Part shown: in pieces, positions 45,865 through 53,489 of the stretch
How the letters are laid out: each line of letters opens with the position of its first letter
How positions within the stretch are numbered: the stretch's first letter is position 1
Notes under the pieces: generated by a model
Database searches by the model: none
Told to the model about the DNA's origin: nothing
Seen by the model: the letters and a program-made list of their open reading frames with translations, nothing else
Made by a program: the position numbers and the translations under genes
NCBI GenBank assembly: GCA_903904815.1
Contig: CAIVDU010000086.1
Coordinates: forward strand, 1-58,131
Length of the DNA stretch: 58,131 bases
Reading direction: 5' to 3'
Source of the DNA: an uncultured Armatimonadota bacterium
GTDB taxonomy: Bacteria; Armatimonadota; Fimbriimonadia; Fimbriimonadales; Fimbriimonadaceae

Positions 45865-46464
45865 TTAGTTCCTTGGGGCTCTGCGACGCCGGCAAACAGC
45901 GAAAACGCCGACCCCAAGTGCTGGCAGCATTTCTGGCTCCGGAACCGGCTCAGCAAACCTTACATCGTCCATCGTGTACTCATTGGGTCCACCACCGTCG
46001 TGCTCGACATAAATCGTCGTGGCTCCCACGAAATTCGCGGACAGATACTGGGGCGCTTCGGTGAGATTAAGCCAAGAGGATTGGTCACCCAAATCATCAC
46101 TAAATCGAATTTTCGTGGCGATGCTCCAGGCGAGCGGGCCTTGAACCTGGGCAAAGTAGGCGCCATTGAAAGTTGTCGGGCCGCTGTCGAACGTAAACGA
46201 TAGCCTGTTGACGCCCCATGCATTGTACAAATAGGTGGTACCCGAGCTTGCCATAGCGTAACCGGCGGTGATTTTAGAGGCAACGAAGGACCCTACAGAG
46301 CCGTTAAAGGAATCATCGGTGCTAGTTCCCCAGGTGATGCCACCGTAGGGCGCATCCGAAAGATGATGTCCCTCGGAAAGATTCTCGAAGTCGAGGACGG
46401 TGGCCGACGAGACTTCTACCCCCACGAGTAGGGCAGCTAGAGCAAACACATGTCGGATTTTCAT
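45865..46464 (-). CDS. PEP-CTERM exported protein
   Basis: 199 residues: signal peptide (KIRHVFALAALLVGVEVSSA), a beta-rich body beginning VLDFENLSEGHHLSDAPYGG, and a C-terminal sorting signal with PVPEPEMLPALG, a short hydrophobic run and an Arg cluster (CRRRRAPRN). PEP-CTERM proteins are processed by exosortase, linked to exopolysaccharide. No exosortase gene lies in this window. The body is of the DUF-like PEP-CTERM anchor type without known activity. Confidence 0.88.
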   Translation of the reverse strand: MKIRHVFALAALLVGVEVSSATVLDFENLSEGHHLSDAPYGGITWGTSTDDSFNGSVGSFVASKITAGYAMASSGTTYLYNAWGVNRLSFTFDSGPTTFNGAYFAQVQGPLAWSIATKIRFSDDLGDQSSWLNLTEAPQYLSANFVGATTIYVEHDGGGPNEYTMDDVRFAEPVPEPEMLPALGVGVFAVCRRRRAPRN

Positions 46465-46769
46465 TTTTCATCTTGTGCGAAGGTGCTTCGCGGGTCGACA
46501 TTGTACACCAACACCAACACTATTGAATTCAGGTTATAGGCGCTCCACTTTTCCTGGCATTGAATGGTGAACTATGATACTTATGCATCATAGTTTTTAG
46601 TGCAAAATGGTCGCGACTCAGGTTACATATGGCCCAGTGCAACTTTAGGCCTTCCGTCAGCATTAACGTGGAGCGGGAGGGCCAGAATCAAGACAATCGC
46701 CATTAAATCGCAAAACATTGCGCCTGACGCCTCGCAAAGTCACAAGTTAGCTCATACTGCCATCGCACG
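46465..46769. other. Divergent intergenic region with inverted repeat AACTATGAT/ATCATAGTT
   Basis: 305 bases. A perfect 9-bp inverted repeat (46570-46578 and 46587-46595) with an 8-base loop is followed by TTT. It could be an operator for either divergent gene or a hairpin. No gene recognised. Confidence 0.45.
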
Positions 46770-47279
46770 ATGCGTCAAATCTTTGCACTAGTCCTCCTCT
46801 TGGTCTCCGTCTTCGCACTCGCCGATGATGAACCAGGCCATTCAAGTCACGGCTCCGCCTTCGATTCCGGCATGCGCACCCGGCCCTGGGTCATGAATGG
46901 GATTGGTGAGGCTCCCTTCCCCATAACCTCCAAGAATCCTGAAGTTCAAAAGTGGTTCAACCAGGGCAATGCCCTGCTTCACTCCTTCTGGTTCGAAGAG
47001 GCAGAACGCTCGTTTCGTTGGTGCCTGAAGCTGGATCCAGACTGTGCCATGGCGTACTGGAGCCTGGCCCGTTGTGGATTCAACTGGTTCACGATGAGTT
47101 CGCCAAACCTCGATGATAAGGATTTCGATCGGTACAAGGCATTCCTGAAGGAGGCGGTTCGCCGAGAAGACACCGTCACCGATCGAGAGCGAATGTACAT
47201 CGTGGCCTGGGCGCAAGCCACGCTCCCCGGAGTGAAGGAAGGCCGCAAGTACTCGTTGAGCACCTTCAGGAAATCGTGA
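46770..47279 (+). pseudogene. TPR-thioredoxin protein, N-terminal part (split by frameshift)
   Basis: 169 codons: signal peptide (RQIFALVLLLVSVFALA) and TPR-like helices (EVQKWFNQGNALLHSFWFEE, AERSFRWCLKLDPDCAMAYW). The frame ends in an unrelated KYSLSTFRKS tail. In the following frame the same DNA reads VLVEHLQEIVIKYPDDVEAK and runs directly into the gene at 47276. The two frames therefore make one protein of about 730 residues interrupted by what equals one missing base near 47240-47265. Either a mutation or a sequence error. Confidence 0.7.
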
Positions 47280-48958
47280 TCAAGTATCCGGACGACGTCG
47301 AGGCGAAGGCCCACCTTGCCCTCTTCAATATTGGCGACGGCAGCGCTTTCGCCAACCAACTGCTGATCGACCAAGTGTTGGCTAAGAATCCGATGCACCC
47401 CGGCGCACACCACGCCAGCATTCAAAACTGGGACGGGGTCTCCTCGGAGCAGGCCATCCGGAGCTGCGAGCTATACGGAAAGTCCGCGCCCGGCATCGGC
47501 CACGCCCTTCACATGCCGGGGCACATCTACACCAAGATCGGGATGTGGCACGAGGCCGCCATCGCCATGGATTCGGCGACCCGGATCGAACTCCGATACA
47601 TGAACGATCGGCTCGCCCTCCCGTTCGAAACCTGGAACTACCCGCACAATCGAAACTATCTTTGCTATATCCAAGAGCAACTCGGGATGGCGGACGCTTC
47701 ACTCCAGGGTTCCCGCGACATGCTCGCTGCGCCACGTGATCCGGATCTCAATTCTGACGCGGCCGGTCGCACTGTTTTGGAAGGCCACCAGGCCATGGTC
47801 CGAGCCCTCATCAAGTTCGAGAGATGGGACCAGATTCTAGCGAAGGGCGTTGTCGCATGGAGTGACAAAGACGACTTCGGAAAATTCGACCAGGCATTCG
47901 CGGAGACCCTCGCCTTGAATGGCCTTGGCAAACTTCGGGAAGCAAAGGAGCGGCTCCAAGATCTCAAGGCGCTTCAAGTAAAGATTGCCGCCACCAACAA
48001 GGATTCCGACAGCCGCGTCCCCCAGGGAATTGCCGCCAGCGTCAACGTCGCAGAAGGCATGGTTTCCCTTTCAGAGGGTCACCTGCTGGAAGGGCAGAAG
48101 GCTCTGCTGGATGCCGCTGAAGACGATGTCAAACACTATGGCGGCGATCCTCCCAGCCAGCCGTGGCCCGTCATTCGGCTGCTTGGCGACGATTACCGCA
48201 AGCGGGCCCAGAACCAACTCGCCATCGAGTGCTACGAACGTGCACTCAAAGAGGAACCGAACGACGGCTTCACCCTTTCGGGCCTCGCCCTCGCCCACCA
48301 TGCCGCCGGCAACCTGGAGAAATCGGCTTACTATGCGGGCCGACTGGAGTACGTCTGGTCCCAGGCCGATCCGAACCTAAAGTGGCTGGAAGACGTCCGA
48401 AAGCTCGGACTCTCAACCAAGCCGATTGCGGAAACCCCGAGGCCGGAGCGAACCTATCACCCCAAAGACCTCGACGCGATGGGCCCGATGAACTGGCGTC
48501 CATTCCAGGCGCCTGTCCTCCAGGTTGTGAGCGTCAAAGGCAAGCCGGTTCAGCTCAAGGACTACGCAGGCAAGAACGTCTTGTTGGTCTTCTTCCTTGG
48601 TGATGAATGCGTCCATTGCGTGGGGCAGCTCAAGTCCATCAACGACAGAATTTCTGAATTCGAAGCTCAAGATACGGTGGTGCTCGCTGTTTGTAGCTCG
48701 TCTCCCACCAAGCTGAAAGAGTCCGCGACCCTCGGCAAAGTAAACGTCACTCTCCTGTCCGACAAGAATCACGAGAATGCTCGCCGATTTTCCTCATACG
48801 ATGATTTCGAAGAGATTGAGCTCCATTCGACGATCCTGATCGATAAGAAGGGCTGCGTCCGCTGGAAGCGAACCGGTGGTGATCCTTTCAAGAACATCGA
48901 CTTCTTGGTGAGCGAACTGAAGCGCATAAACGGATCATTGCTCTCCGACGGGCGTTAG
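47276..48958 (+). CDS. TPR-thioredoxin protein, C-terminal part
   Basis: 560 residues from a GTG at 47276; family-like sequence extends upstream past this start, so it is probably not the true start. The first part continues TPR helices with HALHMPGHIYTKIGMWHEAA, WNYPHNRNYLCYIQEQLG and RALKEEPNDGFTLSGLALAH. Residues about 400-555 form an AhpC/TSA-type thioredoxin fold with PVQLKDYAGKNVLLVFFLGD and the redox motif ECVHCVGQL (CxxC), ending LHSTILIDKKGCVRWKR. It is probably a periplasmic thiol-redox protein. Confidence 0.75.
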   Translation: MIKYPDDVEAKAHLALFNIGDGSAFANQLLIDQVLAKNPMHPGAHHASIQNWDGVSSEQAIRSCELYGKSAPGIGHALHMPGHIYTKIGMWHEAAIAMDSATRIELRYMNDRLALPFETWNYPHNRNYLCYIQEQLGMADASLQGSRDMLAAPRDPDLNSDAAGRTVLEGHQAMVRALIKFERWDQILAKGVVAWSDKDDFGKFDQAFAETLALNGLGKLREAKERLQDLKALQVKIAATNKDSDSRVPQGIAASVNVAEGMVSLSEGHLLEGQKALLDAAEDDVKHYGGDPPSQPWPVIRLLGDDYRKRAQNQLAIECYERALKEEPNDGFTLSGLALAHHAAGNLEKSAYYAGRLEYVWSQADPNLKWLEDVRKLGLSTKPIAETPRPERTYHPKDLDAMGPMNWRPFQAPVLQVVSVKGKPVQLKDYAGKNVLLVFFLGDECVHCVGQLKSINDRISEFEAQDTVVLAVCSSSPTKLKESATLGKVNVTLLSDKNHENARRFSSYDDFEEIELHSTILIDKKGCVRWKRTGGDPFKNIDFLVSELKRINGSLLSDGR

Positions 48959-49060
48959 CCCGGAATCAGATCCAAAGAATCGGACAATTTGACCGTTCAC
49001 AGTGCCTGATCGGAAACTGGGAACGCATCGCTTCGCACTCTCCCCAAACGGTGTTCGGAA

Positions 49061-49085
49061 TGGGACAAGCCCGAGGCATGTCCCA
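49061..49085. repeat. Inverted repeat TGGGACA/TGTCCCA upstream of the second PEP-CTERM gene
   Basis: 7-bp arms (49061-49067, 49079-49085) with an 11-base spacer, 58 bases before the ATG at 49143. Candidate regulator site or leader hairpin. Confidence 0.4.
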
Positions 49086-49142
49086 ATCCCCTCTAAAAAC
49101 TGTAACGGTTCAAGTAACGGCGGCTTCGGAGAATGTTCGTCG

Positions 49143-49895
49143 ATGGCTACAAAACGACTCATTGCCCTAGGATCGTTGATCCTCGCTTCTTCATCCCTCG
49201 TGCACGGTCAAGCTACTTTTGTCCGCGCGGATTATCGCTACAGCGGTCTGATTGTTCCAAACAGCAGCGATCCAGTTCAGAGTTTTGATTCGTCCGACAA
49301 AGTCTCCTTTGTCGCCGATCCAGGAACGAGCTATGACAACTTCGTGGAACGGTTTGGCCGACACTTGAGTGCCAACGCCGGTGTTCTTTGGAGCTTCGAC
49401 AACACTTCATCCTCGAGCCAAGAACTGCAGTACTCAACTCAAACTGTCACCGCAGCACTATGGGGAGGAGACCAAGCATTTGCAACAGCGTCACTAGAGA
49501 CCTACTTCGATGTGTCAAGTGCGGTGGATTTTGCGAGCAGGATTCGAGTCAATAACCACGGCCAATCGTTCGCTGTTGGCCTATCAATCTTTCGAATCGA
49601 CACAGTGGGGAGCTCAACTCACTACACACAGATGTATCACTTTTCTTCCGACGTGGACCAATCCCCATTCTCTGCGGGAACTCTTGGTACCGGTCACTAC
49701 ATGCTCACGTCAGATCGCATACTCAACACGACGATAACCGGCAACGGCTTTTCCGACGAAATCTCACTGCTCGAATCTCAGGACGATATCGTTTTCAATC
49801 AGGTCCCCTCCAACCCCACACCGGAGCCAGCCTCCATCACTGCTCTTGGGTTCGGTGCCTTGATCCTGCTTAGGCGTAAGCGCAATCGTTGCTAG
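49143..49895 (+). CDS. PEP-CTERM exported protein
   Basis: 250 residues from the ATG at 49143, where a signal peptide begins (ATKRLIALGSLILASSSLVHG); the open frame to 49002 lacks a plausible start. The body is a beta-rich Ser/Thr-rich domain without recognised family. The C-terminus has TPEPASITALGFGALILLRR and KRNRC, a PEP-CTERM sorting signal. It is probably exosortase-processed and surface-linked. Not close in sequence to the PEP-CTERM protein at 45865. Confidence 0.85.
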   Translation: MATKRLIALGSLILASSSLVHGQATFVRADYRYSGLIVPNSSDPVQSFDSSDKVSFVADPGTSYDNFVERFGRHLSANAGVLWSFDNTSSSSQELQYSTQTVTAALWGGDQAFATASLETYFDVSSAVDFASRIRVNNHGQSFAVGLSIFRIDTVGSSTHYTQMYHFSSDVDQSPFSAGTLGTGHYMLTSDRILNTTITGNGFSDEISLLESQDDIVFNQVPSNPTPEPASITALGFGALILLRRKRNRC

Positions 49896-50319
49896 TGCGG
49901 TGGTTTCCTTTTACGCCCACAAGTTCCTTCCCTCCTGGCCTCCTCTCCAGTTCGTCTTCCATCATGGTCTGTTGTGATTAGGTGGAAGACGATCGGATTC
50001 ACGAACGGCAGCACCAAGTGAGTCCGCCACCAACCGATCTTCCACGCTTTCGTGCGGGAGCGCGCGACTCGCGTCCTGACGAAGGCGGCGAACCAAGATC
50101 TATTCGCTTCAGCATTCTAGGATTCATGAACTGAATCATAAAATGCCGAATGCTGCCGCAGGCGATTCAGGAGTTGGGCGACCCACTCCGGGTTAAAGTT
50201 TGGCCACCCACAGGTTTCCGCCCAATTCATTTCGAAATCCATTTCGACGATGACGGCTAAACACATGGCCGCGTCAAACGCTCGCCTCAAGTTACCATTG
50301 CAATTCCGTCAACTCTGCG
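49896..50319. other. Intergenic region with two inverted repeats; no gene seen
   Basis: CGTCTTCCA (49953-49961) pairs perfectly with TGGAAGACG (49983-49991), which may end the PEP-CTERM transcript. A nested pair follows at 50111-50154: outer AGCATTC/GAATGCT, inner GATTCA/TGAATC. No coding region is convincing. Confidence 0.45.
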
Positions 50320-50347
50320 CTATACTGAACCGTATGGTTCAGTATAG
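50298..50347 (+). promoter_or_regulatory. Promoter and overlapping ArsR operator (predicted leaderless start)
   Basis: TTGCAA (50298-50303), 17-base spacer, TATACT (50321-50326). The expected start site, 7-8 bases on, is the A of the ATG at 50334. The inverted repeat CTATACTGAACC (50320-50331) / GGTTCAGTATAG (50336-50347) is perfect, with 12-bp arms and a 4-base centre, covering the -10 and the start codon. Confidence 0.7.
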
Positions 50348-50690
50348 CCAAGCCCACTTCGATGCCTCGTTCGGCGCGCTCTCGGACGCGACCCGACGCG
50401 GCGTCCTGGAGCAACTCGGGCGTGCGGACGCTTCGATCACCGCCCTTGCCGAGAGGTTCCAAATGACCCTCACGGGCATGAAGAAACATGTAGGGATCTT
50501 GGAGCGAGCGGGACTCGTGACCACCGAGAAAGTCGGGCGAGTACGGACCTGCAAGCTCGGGAAACGAGCACTGGAAGAAGAGGCGGAATGGATCGAAAGC
50601 TATCGCAAGCTCTGGGCTGCGCGCTTCGACGAGCTAGACATTGTTGTAGAGGAACTGAAACGGAAGGAAAAAGAAAATGGAAAACACTAA
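50334..50690 (+). CDS. ArsR-family winged-helix regulator
   Basis: 118 residues from the ATG at 50334; the open frame reaches 50250 but that part is not conserved. The winged helix shows FGALSDATRRGVLEQLGRAD, ITALAERFQMTLTGMKKHVG (recognition helix) and LERAGLVTTEKVGRVRTCKL. No metal-binding Cys pair is present, as in the non-metal ArsR group paired with SRPBCC proteins. The start codon sits in the centre of a perfect palindrome that also covers the -10, so strong autorepression and a leaderless transcript are likely. The SRPBCC gene overlaps by 14 bases. Confidence 0.9.
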   Translation: MVQYSQAHFDASFGALSDATRRGVLEQLGRADASITALAERFQMTLTGMKKHVGILERAGLVTTEKVGRVRTCKLGKRALEEEAEWIESYRKLWAARFDELDIVVEELKRKEKENGKH

Positions 50691-51168
50691 AGAAATTGAG
50701 GCCACAACCACGACGAACGAGACGAAGGTCGAGCGGAAGTCCGACCGCGAAGTCGTCGTAACCCGCATCATCAACGCACCTGCGCACCTCGTGTTCGCGG
50801 CCTGGACTAAGGCAGAGCTATTTCAAAAGTGGTGGGTCCCCAAATCGTATGGGTTGAACTTGGTGTCCTGCGAAATGGATGTTCGCGTGGGGGGCCAGTA
50901 TCGTTTGGCATTTCTCCACGAAGGTTCGACCATGGAGTTCTTCGGCGCCTACGTCGAAGTAACGCCGCCTTCCCGCCTCGTCTGGACCAACGACGAAGGC
51001 GATGCCGGCCAAACCGTCACGACAGTTACGTTCGAAGAAAACGAAGGCAAGACGCTGTTGACGGTGCACGATCTCTATCCGTCTGCGGAATCGGTTGACA
51101 CCGGATCAACAGGCGCAATGCCCGAAGTGCTCAACCAACTCGAGGAGTTCCTCGCTTGTCTCGGATAG
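50677..51168 (+). CDS. SRPBCC/AHSA1-like START-fold protein
   Basis: 163 residues. The fold starts VVVTRIINAPAHLVFAAWTK, then WWVPKSYGLNLVSCEMDVRV, GGQYRLAFLH and RLVWTNDEG, as in activator-of-Hsp90-like (AHSA1/CalC) proteins, with a hydrophobic ligand cavity. The first 20 residues are an acidic/Thr-rich extension. A good ribosome site (GGAAGGAAA) lies inside the end of the arsR gene. ArsR-SRPBCC pairs are common; function is usually unknown and may involve binding a small molecule that induces the pair. Confidence 0.88.
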   Translation: MENTKEIEATTTTNETKVERKSDREVVVTRIINAPAHLVFAAWTKAELFQKWWVPKSYGLNLVSCEMDVRVGGQYRLAFLHEGSTMEFFGAYVEVTPPSRLVWTNDEGDAGQTVTTVTFEENEGKTLLTVHDLYPSAESVDTGSTGAMPEVLNQLEEFLACLG

Positions 51169-51358
51169 AGCGCGAAGGCAAGATAGCCCAACCTAAAACG
51201 AGCCCAAATATTGGCTTGCCGGAGGTGCACCTTCTAGCTGAATTAACCGCGCCTTCAGGATCTCAGGGGAATTCCATACGCCTTCTGGCGGACACTTTGC
51301 CGTCAAAAGGCGTTGGAGGTCTCGGGGCCTATATAAATGGCAATCACCATTCAAAATA

Positions 51359-51433
51359 TGGTGGGCGGTACAGGATTTGAACCTGTGACCCCTTCGGTGT
51401 GAACGAAGTGCGCTACCACTGTGCCAACCGCCC
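51359..51433 (-). tRNA. tRNA-Val (anticodon CAC)
   Basis: Acceptor stem GGGCGGT/ACCGCCC, D-arm GCAC-AGTGGTA-GCGC (one A-C mismatch), anticodon stem CTTCG/CGAAG with loop TTCACAC (anticodon CAC at 51401-51399), variable GGGTC, T-arm ACAGG-TTCAAAT-CCTGT and discriminator A. CCA is encoded (51361-51359). It reads GUG. Confidence 0.96.
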
Positions 51434-51529
51434 GGAAGATTAAAAGTATGACACGGAATCGGCGAAGGCGACAAGCCCGGGACCGTCCCCACCCCGCGTC
51501 ACCGCAACGCGGTAAAAGACTCGAAGCCT

Positions 51530-52300
51530 ATGAACTTGCCTGAACATGTCGTCAAGAATCGAGACGCCTGGACCTCCACCAGCGGCGACTGGGTTGCGCC
51601 GGGGCGGAAGTCTTGGGAGACCGATGTGATCACCTGGGGGATTTGGGAGCTGCCGGAGAGCGAGGTCCAAGCTCTCGGGGATCTTGCGCAAATCAAAGGG
51701 CTCGACGTGGTCGAACTCGGATGCGGCACCGCTTACTTCTCCGCCTGGATGGCCAAGCTGGGCGCGAACCCAGTCGGGATCGACATCACGGCGGCCCAAC
51801 TAGAAACCGCGCGCGCCTTCCAGGCCGAATTCGACCTCCACTTCCCTCTCATCGAGGCGAGCGCCGAGGAGGTTCCCCTTCCCGATGCCAGCTTCGACTT
51901 CGCGATCTCCGAGTACGGCGCGAGCATCTGGTGCGACCCGACCAAGTGGATTCCCGAAGCCACGCGCCTGCTTCGACCCGGCGGGGTCCTCGTGTTCCTT
52001 CGCAACAGCACCCTGGGCTCCCTCACCGCCATCGCCGACGGTCCCTCCGGGTCCGAGCTCGTCCGGGACTACCACAGCATCGACCGCATGGAGTGGGACA
52101 ACCCTCCTACCGTCGAGTTCCAGATGCCACACGGCAAACTCATCCGTCTCCTCCGAGCCAACGGCTTCGAAATCGAAGACCTCGTCGAAGTCTTTCCTCC
52201 GGCCGACGCCGTCGAGAATCGATACGATTACATCACCCTCGAATGGGCAAAGAAGTGGCCGAGCGAAGAGATCTGGCGGGTGAGGAAGCGCGCAGGATAG
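51530..52300 (+). CDS. Class I SAM-dependent methyltransferase
   Basis: 256 residues. SAM motif I is VVELGCGTAYFSAWMAKLG, motif II VGIDITAAQLETAR, then EASAEEVPLPDASFDFAISE and the post-motif RLLRPGGVLVFLRNS, the Methyltransf_11 pattern. The N-terminus NLPEHVVKNRDAWTSTSGDW and the C-terminal YDYITLEWAKKWPSEEIWRV resemble a group of small-molecule methyltransferases. Substrate unknown. Single gene, 3 bases from the convergent TIGR03790 stop. Confidence 0.9.
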   Translation: MNLPEHVVKNRDAWTSTSGDWVAPGRKSWETDVITWGIWELPESEVQALGDLAQIKGLDVVELGCGTAYFSAWMAKLGANPVGIDITAAQLETARAFQAEFDLHFPLIEASAEEVPLPDASFDFAISEYGASIWCDPTKWIPEATRLLRPGGVLVFLRNSTLGSLTAIADGPSGSELVRDYHSIDRMEWDNPPTVEFQMPHGKLIRLLRANGFEIEDLVEVFPPADAVENRYDYITLEWAKKWPSEEIWRVRKRAG

Positions 52301-52303
52301 CTC

Positions 52304-53461
52304 TCACCGCTTCCCATAAGGCGAGCACAAAGGATCTCCAATCACGATGTCTTCCCAACCCGTCAACCGCGAGGCCGCATAGAAGCTCTCCGCCAACGTC
52401 CACCCGCTCGTGTACCGATCGAACAAGATCGTGGGCGAGGCGACCGCCTGCAGAAGCGGCTCGTCGCAGTAACCCTTCACACCCGTTACTCGGCCCTTGA
52501 TCAGGTCGGCGATCAGCGACTGGCCCCCAGTTGTGGGCAGGAATGTGCGCGCACTGGTAGAAACCGCGGTCTCCGCGATCGCGCCTGGGTTAAACCGAAG
52601 CAATCCATACCCCGCCGCATCGAATTTGGGATCGTTGCTACCCCACGAACAGTAACCCATCAGGTCTCCCACATGGCCGACGAACGTGTCGGTCCGGTCC
52701 AGCCGGACCGGAACCTTCTTCTTCTCCAACAGCGCCCCCGCCACCACCATGTCGGCGTCGTACTCGTTGTAGTTCAACTCCCCGAGCACGGCGGTTCCGT
52801 TCAAATTCGCATTCACGATCGATCGAGGCACCATCTTCAAGTCCCCCAGCCCATGACTCGCCGAAGTATCCAAAAGGATCGTCCCCGTCGGTCCGCTTTT
52901 CTCCGAGTCCACGGAATACCGGACCAACAGCTTCGCCTGATCCACCGTGTAACCGTCTAGCCGGGTCACCAGATAACCCCCGAACTTAGCGTGAGAAAAC
53001 CGATCGTTCGCGTTCCAAAACCGATTGACCCACGCCTTCCCGGTGAACCCGCTATCGTTCAAGGTGATCTTGATGCTTCCCTTCCGGTCGGCATAGTCGA
53101 GGGACGCTATGAACGAGTCCAGGGATGGCTGAGTCCCACTTTCGCCCGTCGAAGCCCCCGTCAGGCGAATGGGAATGCCCTTCGTCAACACGATGAAATC
53201 GATCTTCGGGTGGTTCGCCAGATACGCCCTCAACGGCGTCTCGATCTCAGTCTTGAACTCGGTGTAGGGCAGAGTCTCCTTGGCCTGGTCGACAGCGGAG
53301 TCGGGACATTGGACCTTCAACAGGTTCTTCACGTGCCGCAACTGAAGGTAGTCGGTGGCAATCTCCACCGACGCCTCGCTCGCGGTGTTCTCAATGACCA
53401 ACACCCGGCTTACGTCGGGTCCCGATTTCTGCAACGCCAAAGCAACAAGCAACTGAATCAT
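52304..53461 (-). CDS. TIGR03790 family protein
   Basis: 385 residues. The family pattern is seen in RVLVIENTASEASVEIATDY, HPKIDFIVLTKGIPIRLTGA, SLDSFIASLDYADRK, YLVTRLDGYTVDQAKLLVRY and the closing GWTLAESFYAASRLTGWEDI with VIGDPLC. TIGR03790 proteins have no known function and occur mainly in Planctomycetes, Acidobacteria and related groups. The first residues are hydrophobic (MIQLLVALALQ), but no full signal peptide is visible. It follows the GH43 gene by 28 bases on the same strand. Confidence 0.85.
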   Translation of the reverse strand: MIQLLVALALQKSGPDVSRVLVIENTASEASVEIATDYLQLRHVKNLLKVQCPDSAVDQAKETLPYTEFKTEIETPLRAYLANHPKIDFIVLTKGIPIRLTGASTGESGTQPSLDSFIASLDYADRKGSIKITLNDSGFTGKAWVNRFWNANDRFSHAKFGGYLVTRLDGYTVDQAKLLVRYSVDSEKSGPTGTILLDTSASHGLGDLKMVPRSIVNANLNGTAVLGELNYNEYDADMVVAGALLEKKKVPVRLDRTDTFVGHVGDLMGYCSWGSNDPKFDAAGYGLLRFNPGAIAETAVSTSARTFLPTTGGQSLIADLIKGRVTGVKGYCDEPLLQAVASPTILFDRYTSGWTLAESFYAASRLTGWEDIVIGDPLCSPYGKR

Positions 53462-53489
53462 GCCAAACCGAGCCTACCGCCTCAACGCA

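Noticed and set aside
51613-52500. 295-residue Arg/Pro/Ser-rich open frame
   Set aside because: Out-of-frame reading of the methyltransferase gene.
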